The notes beneath the pieces were generated by a model, which saw nothing but the letters and a program-made list of their open reading frames with translations, ran no database searches and had not been told where the DNA came from. From positions 62,001 through 126,000 of the forward strand of contig NZ_JAFBDQ010000003.1 in NCBI RefSeq assembly GCF_016908315.1: a stretch of DNA of 64,000 bases. The letters are read 5' to 3'. Shown one piece after another: positions 45,801 to 54,840 of this stretch. This DNA is from Halanaerobacter jeridensis. GTDB lineage: Bacteria; Bacillota; Halanaerobiia; Halobacteroidales; Halobacteroidaceae. Within the stretch, counting starts at the first letter, position 1. Each line of letters starts with the position of its first letter. The translations under genes and the position numbers were made by a program.

Positions 45801-48800
45801 TTAATTTGAAATTTTTAAATACTTATAATATTTTTTTAATTCTTGATTAGGAGTAATATCTAATTCTTCAGCTAAAATTCGTTTGCAACTTTCATAAGTA
45901 GTAATTGCTAATGCCTTTTTTCCTAATTGATCATAAGACATTATTTTATACAAATAAGCCGGTTCAATATATTGGTTCTTATTTAAAATTTGGTCTGCAA
46001 TTTCAATTGCTTTTTCATATTTTTCTATATCATAATAGTATTTCATTAACTTTTCTGAAATATCAATATACTTTTTTTCTAAACGCTCTCTTTCATTAAT
46101 AATCCAATTATTGCTCAGATCCTCAATTAAGAAATCATTTTTATAAATCTCAAAAGCTTCTTGATAAAATTTCATTTTTATCCTATCTTGATTTGAATTT
46201 TTCCCTTGCCGAATAAACTCTTCAAACAACGATACATCATAATAATAGGCAAATTCTTTCTTCAAACCATAATAATTATCTTTCTTTACTATAAAATAAG
46301 GACCAGTTCTAGATTCTCTATCTGGTTCTAATACTTTATTTAAATTATTTAAAACTACATAAAAACTACTCGTAGCCTTTTTTAATTTTTTATCAGGCCA
46401 TAGAAAATGACAAATTTTTTCTTTAGAAATAAATTCACCATAGTGAACTAAAAATAATTTAAATAATTCCTTAGACTTTTTTCTAGTCCATTCATCCTCT
46501 TCTACTTTTTGACGTCCTCTAAATAATTCCATATTACCAAAAGCCTTGATTTTAAGCATGTAATACGGACTATGTTCTATCCCTTTTAATTTCTGTTTCT
46601 TAAATGCTTGCTTAATATCTTTAGTTTCTACCCCTTGGATTTGAGCTCGATTAAAAAGGTCTACTAACATATTTGGGTCTCTAACAAACAAAGAAGTTCT
46701 ATTTAAAACAAATTTATCATAATCATTCTTTTTGAAAATATTGATAGCCTCTTTCATCTCAACTTTAAATTCTTCAAATCTATCTTGTTGATAAAACATT
46801 TCAGCTCTACCTAATAGTGCTAAAAACAAATGTAATTCCGCTCCTGAGGCTACAAGTTCATTAATTGCTTGACTAAGTGCTTCTTCAGCTTGAGAAAATT
46901 GTTCTAAACAATAATAAGCAATTCCTTTTAATAATAAGACCATACCTTGAGCTAAAATATCTTTTCTCTCAACGGCTTCTTTTAAAGCTAAATCAGAATA
47001 CTCTAAAGCTTGCTCAGGGTCTCCATTTAAAGTTTCCCAAAATATAAGTTCTCTATAAATAGCCATCTTGCACCAAGAAATTCCAAACGGGCAGTCTTTA
47101 GTATGCTCCAAAAACTTCGTATATTGCTTACGACAATAATTAACCTTGTGAACTCCTAATAATTGATAAACTAGTGTCGAATAATACTCTCCCAATTTTT
47201 TAAGGTAACAATTACTTTCAGATAATTCATCCCAAATATAACGCTGGGCACTAAATAATTTGCCTGTAAACAAATATAATAAAGCAGGCATAATAATAGT
47301 ATGATACATTAAATAATTAGAATGATCTTGAAACCTAATCTTTTCTAATAGTTTTTCTGTTTGTGAAAACTTACCGCAAGCAAATAATATATTAGCCTTT
47401 AATTCTCTATAAGCATCTATATCATTTTGTTTTATTTTTTCTACTCTTAATTCTGCATCTTTAAATTCACCTTTAATTATTAATTCAACAACTTTTAATT
47501 TATAAAAGCTTCTTTTTTGTTGTTTAGAAAAATACTTCTGCTGCCTTTTTAACTTAGGAATATAATCTAAGCATTTATTAGAATTAAAAAAAGCTAATAA
47601 CTCTGTTATCTTAAATAAAACAGTTACCAAAGTAGAGTTTTTCCCTTCTGAAAGACATATTCTTTCAGCTTGTTGATACTTATTAATAGCTTGATGGTAC
47701 TCTTCAGATTTATTATACATATCTCCTAAATATACTAACAACCGAGGATGATTTTTTAAGTCATTTTCATTAAATATTTCAAATGCTCTCTGCAGAGGAG
47801 CTAAATTATTATTTTCAAGCCATACTTCTGCATTATCTTTTATTATCTTTATAATTTCAGCTTTATTATTAATTTTTAGATTATAATCAATTAACTGTTC
47901 TACTTTATTTTCTTGATCATAAACTTCTTTTGCTTTTATAAGTAATTGATTAACATCATAAAGTTCTTCTAATTTAGATTCTAAAACTTCTTTAAGAGTT
48001 GAATTATATTCATACGTATTTTTAGATGTTTTTTTAATAGGAACCCCTAAAGTAATCATCTTTTCAATTAATTGTTGACTGTTATTAATCTGAAAAAAAT
48101 TATTACATATTTCAACTTCTAATTTAGATAAAATAGAACTTTGCACCAAAAAACGATTCAATTCAGAATTTTGTTGCTCGATATAATCTAATAAAGCAAA
48201 ATCTAAATAATCACATAACAATTCACATTCTCTGCCAATATCATTGATTATTTTTTCTGTTCTTACTCTCTGACTAATTCTATCAGCTAATAAATCAACT
48301 GCTAAAATCCAGCCATCGGTTTTATTAAAAATCATTTCACTTTCATAACTAGATAACAATAATTTATGTTTTTCTAAACAAAATTCTTCTATTTGTTTTT
48401 GATTTAACTGAAATTCATCTCCAAAAATTAATAATACTTTATTCTTAACTTTCCAAAAAGCTAATTTAGTGAATTTAACTTGCCCTCGACTAGAGATTAC
48501 AACATGAACAAAAGCAGGACTCAATTCAATAAAATAACTAATAGTCTCTAATATAACTTGATTATTTTTTATGATTTCAAAATTGTCTAAAACTATATAT
48601 ATTTCTTTTTCTTGGGGAAGTAAATAATCTTCAATTAAAATATCTAAACTTTGATAAATATTATTAGAATCAAATAAAACTTTACTTTCTTCAGGAATTA
48701 AATTGTTCTCTATTAATGAATTATATACCATAGTCCAAAATTGAATCGGAGTAGTAATAGAACTTTTAATTTCATACCAACTAACATTCTGGAATCTTTC

Positions 48801-48971
48801 TTTTTGTAAAACATTAGTTAAAGCTGTAGTTTTACCAGACCCAATTACTCCTTGGATAATAGTTACAGGATAGTTTTTAATCTGCATTAACTTATTACTT
48901 AATTGATTGTTTTGCCAAATTTGATAGTTCATTTGCGGTACATCAAATTGAGGATTGCTTACTTCTGTCAT
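45801..48971 (-). CDS. Large STAND ATPase with C-terminal SARP/BTAD DNA-binding module
   Basis: A 1056-aa regulator. The N-terminal P-loop is QGVIGSGKTTALTNV (about 39-53), with a Walker B-like YIVLDNFE, typical of MalT/AfsR STAND ATPases. The middle (about 350-800) is made of helical TPR-like repeats. The C-terminal part has an OmpR-type winged helix (ELFKLFLVHYGEFISKEKI, then LWPDKKLKKATSSFYVVLNNL) followed by a bacterial transcriptional activator domain with TPR-like helices. It should respond to a ligand by oligomerising and activating transcription. Target genes are unknown; the neighbouring chemoreceptor operon or an external site is possible. Such regulators are common in actinobacteria and less so in this group. 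Confidence 0.8.
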   Translation of the reverse strand: MTEVSNPQFDVPQMNYQIWQNNQLSNKLMQIKNYPVTIIQGVIGSGKTTALTNVLQKERFQNVSWYEIKSSITTPIQFWTMVYNSLIENNLIPEESKVLFDSNNIYQSLDILIEDYLLPQEKEIYIVLDNFEIIKNNQVILETISYFIELSPAFVHVVISSRGQVKFTKLAFWKVKNKVLLIFGDEFQLNQKQIEEFCLEKHKLLLSSYESEMIFNKTDGWILAVDLLADRISQRVRTEKIINDIGRECELLCDYLDFALLDYIEQQNSELNRFLVQSSILSKLEVEICNNFFQINNSQQLIEKMITLGVPIKKTSKNTYEYNSTLKEVLESKLEELYDVNQLLIKAKEVYDQENKVEQLIDYNLKINNKAEIIKIIKDNAEVWLENNNLAPLQRAFEIFNENDLKNHPRLLVYLGDMYNKSEEYHQAINKYQQAERICLSEGKNSTLVTVLFKITELLAFFNSNKCLDYIPKLKRQQKYFSKQQKRSFYKLKVVELIIKGEFKDAELRVEKIKQNDIDAYRELKANILFACGKFSQTEKLLEKIRFQDHSNYLMYHTIIMPALLYLFTGKLFSAQRYIWDELSESNCYLKKLGEYYSTLVYQLLGVHKVNYCRKQYTKFLEHTKDCPFGISWCKMAIYRELIFWETLNGDPEQALEYSDLALKEAVERKDILAQGMVLLLKGIAYYCLEQFSQAEEALSQAINELVASGAELHLFLALLGRAEMFYQQDRFEEFKVEMKEAINIFKKNDYDKFVLNRTSLFVRDPNMLVDLFNRAQIQGVETKDIKQAFKKQKLKGIEHSPYYMLKIKAFGNMELFRGRQKVEEDEWTRKKSKELFKLFLVHYGEFISKEKICHFLWPDKKLKKATSSFYVVLNNLNKVLEPDRESRTGPYFIVKKDNYYGLKKEFAYYYDVSLFEEFIRQGKNSNQDRIKMKFYQEAFEIYKNDFLIEDLSNNWIINERERLEKKYIDISEKLMKYYYDIEKYEKAIEIADQILNKNQYIEPAYLYKIMSYDQLGKKALAITTYESCKRILAEELDITPNQELKKYYKYLKISN

Positions 48972-49216
48972 CTAACTACCACCTGCTTTGTTATTTTTTA
49001 ATATTAACTTATTCATAATACTTACTGTCTAATATACTTATAGGGAAAACAACAAAACCCTTCTTTATCTACAAATTTTCTCAAACTTTTTCAATATAAG
49101 ATTTTTATATACATTTTTCGACATTTTTTCAGAGGCATTAAAATAATAATTTACCCACAGTAATGATATATCTTATGATTAAAAAAACTATTTTTTATAA
49201 ATACTTACAAAAAAAC

Positions 49217-49248
49217 ATAAAGCACAACTAAAATTAGTTGTGCTTTAT
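49217..49248 (-). terminator. Terminator overlapping the pgpA stop codon
   Basis: ATAAAGCACAACTAA (49217-49231) pairs perfectly with TTAGTTGTGCTTTAT (49234-49248), followed on the minus strand by GTTTTTTTG. The stem includes the pgpA stop. The 48972-49216 gap is AT-rich without a recognisable gene. Confidence 0.85.
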
Positions 49249-49706
49249 ACAAATAACAAAATAAAATGTAATAATACAGCAGTAATTGCTCCCGCCCCTA
49301 AATCATCCATAACTACTCCTAAACCACCACGAAATTGTTCCAATTTATCAATCGGTTGTGGCTTTAAAATATCAAAAATTCTAAATAATACAAAGGCAGG
49401 AATCAACATATTAATTGGTAGTAAATACATAGCTAAACAATAACCTGCTAATTCATCAATTACAATTTCGGAAGCATCTTTTTCTTGATAAATTCTCTCT
49501 TGGGCCAATTGAGCAATAATTACAGAAGATAAAACTACTAGAAACGCTAAGGGAAAATCAACCTGAGATATTAAATTAATTTTAAAACTCAAATACAGCA
49601 AAACTACTCCTAATAATGTTCCTGCAGTTCCAGGAGCTACCGGACTTAAACCGCTGTAAAATCCAGTAGCTAAAAATTTAATCCAGCTATTTTTAATCTT
49701 CATCAT
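49245..49706 (-). CDS. pgpA: Phosphatidylglycerophosphatase A
   Basis: Dephosphorylates phosphatidylglycerophosphate to phosphatidylglycerol in the membrane. It is 153 aa with the family N-terminus (GFYSGLSPVAPGTAGTLLG) and the acidic motif VIDELAGY; FDILKPQPID is also typical. Its start overlaps the end of pgsA by 14 bases, and pgsA is the preceding step in the pathway, so they are coupled. Confidence 0.93.
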   Translation of the reverse strand: MMKIKNSWIKFLATGFYSGLSPVAPGTAGTLLGVVLLYLSFKINLISQVDFPLAFLVVLSSVIIAQLAQERIYQEKDASEIVIDELAGYCLAMYLLPINMLIPAFVLFRIFDILKPQPIDKLEQFRGGLGVVMDDLGAGAITAVLLHFILLFV

Positions 49707-50241
49707 TTATCACTTCCCGCGAATTCATCATATAATCTGCACCGGAAATTACTGTTAAGGCTACAGCAATCCACAGTAAAATTTGCCCGATTATAGCTGG
49801 TACAGCAGAAGTCGCCATGCTTAAAACAAGGAAGATAACTGCAAAAATTTGAGCATTAGTCTTATACTTCCCTAAATTACTAGCTGCAATCACAATTCCT
49901 TGGTCGGCAGCTAAAACTCTCAATCCAGTAATTGCAAATTCTCGTGCTAAAATAATAATTACTGGCCAAGCAGATATTTGCTGTAAATCGATCAAAGCTA
50001 CTAAAGCACCAGCAATCAAGAGCTTATCAGCTAAAGGATCAGCAAATTTACCAAAATTAGTTACTAACCCCCTTTTGCGCGCTAAATATCCATCAATAGC
50101 ATCAGTAATAGAGGCCACAATAAAAATACCTAATGCTATATACTCACCAGATCCAACCGGGTCTACCAACAGAAAGAACATAAAAATAGGGATCAAAAAA
50201 ATTCTTAATAATGTAATTTGATTTGCTATATTTAATTTCAT
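49693..50241 (-). CDS. pgsA: CDP-diacylglycerol-glycerol-3-phosphate 3-phosphatidyltransferase
   Basis: Integral membrane enzyme of phosphatidylglycerol synthesis. The CDP-alcohol phosphotransferase motif is complete (DAIDGYLARKRGLVTNFGKF then ADPLADK). It is 182 aa, with about six helices. It begins at the base where rimO stops, a common rimO-pgsA arrangement in Firmicutes. Confidence 0.95.
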   Translation of the reverse strand: MKLNIANQITLLRIFLIPIFMFFLLVDPVGSGEYIALGIFIVASITDAIDGYLARKRGLVTNFGKFADPLADKLLIAGALVALIDLQQISAWPVIIILAREFAITGLRVLAADQGIVIAASNLGKYKTNAQIFAVIFLVLSMATSAVPAIIGQILLWIAVALTVISGADYMMNSREVINDED

Positions 50242-51569
50242 CAGGCTTCCACTCCTATCAAATCATATTCTTGTGCTTCAGTAATCTCTACAGTAACAAA
50301 TTCTCCCTTATCAGCAGTTGTATCCTTAATGAAGATAGCACCATCAATTTCTTCTGGAGCTTCTCTTTGACTGCGACCAATCATAATTCGCGGCTTTTGA
50401 GACTGATAATCTTCTACTAATACATCAACCTCTTTATCTATCCAATTAAGATTGCGGCGGTAAGAAATTTCACTTTGCAAATTCATTACTTTCTCGTATC
50501 TTTCTTCTTTCCTATCTTCAGGAATTTGACAGTCCATCTCAGCTGCAGCAGTGCCTTCTTCCTGAGAATAAGTGAAAGCACCTAGATTATCAAATTCAGC
50601 TTCTTTTACAAAATCTAATAAAGTCTGAAAATGTTCTTCACTTTCACCAGGAAAACCAACAATAATTGATGTTCTTAAAGTGATATCTGGAATTCTATCT
50701 CTTAATTTATTAATGACTGCTAAAATTTCTTCTTTGCTACCAGGGCGATTCATTTTTCTTCTAATCTCTTGATGAGCATGCTGCACTGGGACATCTAGAT
50801 AATTACAAATTTTATCTTCCTGTGCCATTAGTTCAATTAATTCATCACTAATATGCAGTGGATAAGCATATAATAGTCTTATCCATTTAATCCCTTCTAT
50901 CTGAACTAGTTCCTTTAATAGGGGCACTAATTTACTTTCTCCATCTAAGTCACGTCCGTATTGAGTAATATCTTGAGCAATAACATTGATCTCTTTAATT
51001 CCATTAGCTGCTAATTGTTCTACTTCAGCTACAACATTCTCTATGCTACGGCTCTTTAGACCACCTCTTAATTTAGGAATTAGACAATATGAACAGTTAT
51101 TATTACACCCTTCAGCAATTTTTACATAAGCGGAATTCTTGTTACTAATAGTAGTTTCAGCAATATAGTCATCGTAATTAAAATCAGGCTCAGAAATTTT
51201 AATATTCTTCTTGCCAGCTAAACCTTCTTCAATCACTTTTAGAATTTCATCAAAATTACCTGTACCCAGCATTGCATCAATCTCAGGCATTTCCTCTTTT
51301 AGTTCATCGCTATATCCTTGGGCCAAACAACCTGTAACTACTAACACTTCACAATTTCCGTCTTCTTTATATTGAGCTAACTGCAAAATTGTTTCAATCG
51401 ATTCCTCTTTAGCATCAGCTATAAATCCACAAGTATTAACAATAATTACTTCAGCACTTTCATAATCATCAGTTCTTTTATAATTTTTACTTTCTAAAAT
51501 ATCAATCATAATCTCTGAATCAACTTGATTTTTGGCACATCCTAAAGTCGTTAAAGCAACTTCTACCAT
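50241..51569 (-). CDS. rimO: Ribosomal protein S12 methylthiotransferase RimO
   Basis: Radical SAM methylthiotransferase that modifies an Asp of ribosomal protein S12. The N-terminal MTTase domain has cysteines in LGCAKNQVDSE, VNTCGF and TGCLAQ. The radical SAM motif is CNNNCSYC, and a TRAM domain is at the C-terminus. The motif CAKNQVDSE separates RimO from MiaB. It is 442 aa from ATG 51569, preferred over the in-frame GTG at 51578 because GAGGAG is then at normal spacing. Confidence 0.93.
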   Translation of the reverse strand: MVEVALTTLGCAKNQVDSEIMIDILESKNYKRTDDYESAEVIIVNTCGFIADAKEESIETILQLAQYKEDGNCEVLVVTGCLAQGYSDELKEEMPEIDAMLGTGNFDEILKVIEEGLAGKKNIKISEPDFNYDDYIAETTISNKNSAYVKIAEGCNNNCSYCLIPKLRGGLKSRSIENVVAEVEQLAANGIKEINVIAQDITQYGRDLDGESKLVPLLKELVQIEGIKWIRLLYAYPLHISDELIELMAQEDKICNYLDVPVQHAHQEIRRKMNRPGSKEEILAVINKLRDRIPDITLRTSIIVGFPGESEEHFQTLLDFVKEAEFDNLGAFTYSQEEGTAAAEMDCQIPEDRKEERYEKVMNLQSEISYRRNLNWIDKEVDVLVEDYQSQKPRIMIGRSQREAPEEIDGAIFIKDTTADKGEFVTVEITEAQEYDLIGVEA

Positions 51570-51664
51570 ATTTGACACTCCTCAACTAGATTACTAATTT
51601 TCTTAATTTATTACTTATACTCTAATTATACATTATCTTTCATTTTAATTCAAAAATAATATTC

Positions 51665-53968
51665 TTAAGCTAAAATTAATTTTTGATGCGGTTTTAATTG
51701 AAATTGTAATCGCCCATTAACTATTTGATATTCTGTAGCAGTCAATAGATCAATTACTTGTTTCTTATTAGCTTTATCAAAACCTGATAAATCAACATTA
51801 ATTTTTCGTTTTTTAGCACTTAAATTTAGAAAAACCAGAATTTCTGATTGTTCATTATACTTAATATAAACCCATACTTGAGCTTCATCATCAATCACTA
51901 AATCTTTGCGCTGACCAATAGCTAACACATCATTCTCATTTCTAATTGTACATAAGCGCTGATAAAAATCATACAGCTCTTTATCTTGTTCATCGCCCCA
52001 CAGCATAAAATCTCTTGAATTATCAAAAACTATACGACCAGTATTATCATCAGAACAAGGTTCTTGCTGTGATAATCCCACCTCGGTTCCATAATAGATA
52101 TATTGAGCTCCAGCTAAAGTAAACTGGCAGGTAGCAGCTAATTTTAATTTTTCTTTATCACCATTAGCTTCCCACAAAAAGCGGTCCATATCGTGATTAT
52201 CAAGAAATCTATTAATTATAAATTCTGAATCATAATAATTATTTAAATAATTCAAATCAGATATAAATTCAGACACCTGCTTACTACCGTAAATAAATAA
52301 TTCTCTAAAAGACCAAACTAAAGAAAAATCAAGACAACCATCTAATTCTCCTTCAAATTTCTTAATTTTACCTGGGCTTTCCCAAACTTCACCAAAAATA
52401 TAGGCATCTTCTTTATTAGATTTAATTACTTTTCTAAACTCAGTCCAGAAATCATGGGAAAGACCATAAGCATAGTCAAGTCTTAGGCCATCAGCACCAT
52501 AATCACATAACCAATGCAATGCTTGTTCATAAATGATAGAATGACGTACTTCTTTATTATCAGTATTAAGAGTTGGTAATTGAGGTACTCCACAAAACTT
52601 TTCATAATCATTAGGCCACTCAAAAAAATTATACCAATCATAATATGGGCTCTCGTCATCTCCTTGAGCTGTTAAGAAAAAGGGATGCTGATGTGAGGTG
52701 TGATTAGGAACAAAATCTAAAATAACTTTCAAATCTAATTTATGTGCTTCATCGATTAGGGTTTGTAATACTTCTTCATCTCCAAAATGAGGGTCTACTT
52801 TTAAAAAGTTAGTAATATGATAACCATGATAGCCTTCACCCTCATAGACTGGCGATAGCCAAACTACCGTAGCACCTAAACTTTTAATATAATTTAATTT
52901 ATTAATTATCCCTTGTAAATCCCCACCTTGATAGCCAGTTGCTTCATAAGATAAATCATAATTATTACTAGGATTTCCATCACAAAATCTATCAATCATA
53001 ATCTGATATACAATTGCATTTTTGGCCCAATCTGGGGCTTTAAAATCTTGCACTAAATAAGAAAATCTTTGAGCTTCCCCTATTTCAGCACCATTTTCTG
53101 CATAGTATGATTGCTGCCCTTGACTATCATAACCTTCTATAATATATCTAATTCTTTTCCCGTTACTATGAGCAGGTATTTTCCCTTCCCACCAATCTAT
53201 CATTTTACTTTCTTTAGGAGCAGCCTCAGTATATTTATAACTTAATTCAATTTTATCTCCAGTTTCTACTTGCCCCTTTTTTCCTTGAGGCAAACTTCCG
53301 TCACTAGTATAATAAACATAAATTTTATCAACTAAATTTCTATAACTACTAACTCTAATCGAGACTGAGTCATTTGCTGTCACAATATTAGGTTTATAAT
53401 TAAAATTATGAAATAGTGAATTATTAAAAGCATCACCTTTACTATTAGACTCATAAGGCCTCATAGATTTAGTATAATAAGCGCTTTTATGTTTAGTTAC
53501 GTCCCACAAAGATATAGAAGTAAATACATTATCAAGTGCTTCTTTTCTTAAATCATCAGACAATTGGCCCTTGTTCTCTATTAATCGGCATAACTTTTCT
53601 TGTTTAGGAATAAAAGTTAATTCTTGCTCTTGATAGATATTATAAATTTCTTCTTCAAGTCCATTAGTTAGAATTATAATTGGAGCAGGATTTTCTAATA
53701 ATCGAGCATAGGATAACGTCTGAACTTTAATATGATCTGTTAATTCCTCCGCACCACTCCTAACAGCAATTACAATTGCTGCTTTTCCTTCAATATAAAC
53801 TACTACATCTGCTGTAATATGAATTTTCCTTCTCCCTTTTGTTACTAATTGTTTCTGATCAAACTTAATTTGATCAATTTGATAACCTAACTTATATAAT
53901 TTAGGTAATAAATATTTCTCTCTAACTCTTTTTCTTTGTTTTAATTTTTTCTTCCACATTTTATCCAA
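51665..53968 (-). CDS. GH13 alpha-amylase with N-terminal HsdR_N-like domain
   Basis: A 767-aa cytoplasmic-looking protein with no signal peptide. Residues about 1-145 match the type I restriction endonuclease R-subunit N-terminal (PD-(D/E)XK) fold: ADVVVYIEGK, then AAIVIAVRSG, QTLSYARLL and TNGLEEEI. The catalytic Glu and Lys are replaced (AVR for the expected ExK), so it is likely nuclease-dead. Residues about 190-300 form a beta domain like a carbohydrate module. From about 315 the GH13 barrel shows YQIMIDRFCDG, DGLRLDYAYG, FGEVWES and LDNHDMDRF. The hydrolase appears active. The start is TTG 53968, with GTG 53974 possible. Confidence 0.85.
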   Translation of the reverse strand: MDKMWKKKLKQRKRVREKYLLPKLYKLGYQIDQIKFDQKQLVTKGRRKIHITADVVVYIEGKAAIVIAVRSGAEELTDHIKVQTLSYARLLENPAPIIILTNGLEEEIYNIYQEQELTFIPKQEKLCRLIENKGQLSDDLRKEALDNVFTSISLWDVTKHKSAYYTKSMRPYESNSKGDAFNNSLFHNFNYKPNIVTANDSVSIRVSSYRNLVDKIYVYYTSDGSLPQGKKGQVETGDKIELSYKYTEAAPKESKMIDWWEGKIPAHSNGKRIRYIIEGYDSQGQQSYYAENGAEIGEAQRFSYLVQDFKAPDWAKNAIVYQIMIDRFCDGNPSNNYDLSYEATGYQGGDLQGIINKLNYIKSLGATVVWLSPVYEGEGYHGYHITNFLKVDPHFGDEEVLQTLIDEAHKLDLKVILDFVPNHTSHQHPFFLTAQGDDESPYYDWYNFFEWPNDYEKFCGVPQLPTLNTDNKEVRHSIIYEQALHWLCDYGADGLRLDYAYGLSHDFWTEFRKVIKSNKEDAYIFGEVWESPGKIKKFEGELDGCLDFSLVWSFRELFIYGSKQVSEFISDLNYLNNYYDSEFIINRFLDNHDMDRFLWEANGDKEKLKLAATCQFTLAGAQYIYYGTEVGLSQQEPCSDDNTGRIVFDNSRDFMLWGDEQDKELYDFYQRLCTIRNENDVLAIGQRKDLVIDDEAQVWVYIKYNEQSEILVFLNLSAKKRKINVDLSGFDKANKKQVIDLLTATEYQIVNGRLQFQLKPHQKLILA

Positions 53969-54092
53969 ATTCACACCTCACAATTATATTTTAATGATTT
54001 AGTGGATTTAATATCCAACTTAATAAGTACTTTCTTAGCATTAAAATAATGATTTATACAAATAATATTTTTATATTCAAGGGGGAATTACT

Positions 54093-54266
54093 ATGCTAGA
54101 CTATACAGATTTAAATGGACTAAAAAAAATAGTAAAAGATCTTAAAAAGATTCAAAATGATGAAGTAACAGATACTAGATATATTAAAGAGGATGAACTA
54201 GATGGAGTTATTACCCTGTTGAATGCAATTATTAATACTAAGGAATTTAATCAAAAAATAAGGTAG
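54093..54266 (+). CDS. Small acidic-basic protein, unrecognised
   Basis: A 57-aa protein (start MLDYTDLNGLKKIVKD, end NQKIR) with predicted helices and no membrane segment. It is preceded by GGGGG at good distance and followed at once by a terminator, so it is a clean transcription unit on the plus strand between minus-strand genes. No family is recognised. Confidence 0.55.
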   Translation: MLDYTDLNGLKKIVKDLKKIQNDEVTDTRYIKEDELDGVITLLNAIINTKEFNQKIR

Positions 54267-54290
54267 CCTTAAAATAGGCTACCTTACTTT
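54260..54290. terminator. Terminator between the 57-aa gene and the next gene
   Basis: AAGGTAGCC (54260-54268) pairs with GGCTACCTT (54277-54285), with the small gene's stop codon within the left arm. It probably serves both convergent genes. Confidence 0.75.
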
Positions 54291-54294
54291 AAGC

Positions 54295-54747
54295 TTAATA
54301 ATAAAAACTAATTAATGATAGAGCATTAAAAGCATATGCAAACTCAATTAATCCAATGAGAAAATCCATTTTTCTTTTTTTATGATAATTATCTTTCTCA
54401 TATTTAACAGTTTCTTCAAAATCATCAAGTGAATTAATTAATAATTTTCGTCCTAGTCTATAAGCACTCACTATAATTAATAAATAAGTAGCAAACTCAA
54501 TCATTAAAGAACTATCAAAGAAAACTAATACAGCAATATAATACATGAACAAAAAGAAATAAAAAACACTATTCAAAAATTTCATCATTAAAAATGGGTT
54601 CTTTTGCTGACCGACTAACTTTAATTTCTCTTTTAATGCTTCATATTCTTCTAAATGTTGTTTAAAACTTTTCTTACTATCTTTTAACTTTACGATAACC
54701 GCGATAATATACATTACAGATAGTACACCTATATATTTTCTCATCAT
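54295..54747 (-). CDS. Small membrane protein, unrecognised
   Basis: A 150-aa protein with an N-terminal helix (YIGVLSVMYIIAVIV), a charged stretch, two central helices (VFYFFLFMYYIAVLVFF and IEFATYLLIIVSAY), and a last helix near the C-terminus. I do not recognise the family. It is probably monocistronic. Confidence 0.55.
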   Translation of the reverse strand: MMRKYIGVLSVMYIIAVIVKLKDSKKSFKQHLEEYEALKEKLKLVGQQKNPFLMMKFLNSVFYFFLFMYYIAVLVFFDSSLMIEFATYLLIIVSAYRLGRKLLINSLDDFEETVKYEKDNYHKKRKMDFLIGLIEFAYAFNALSLISFYY

Positions 54748-54840
54748 CTCACTCCTTAACCTAAAATTTAGATAACATTTGTCATATCACACATATAATA
54801 ACAAAAAGATGACAAATTTAAAAGTATAATTACCATTTTT

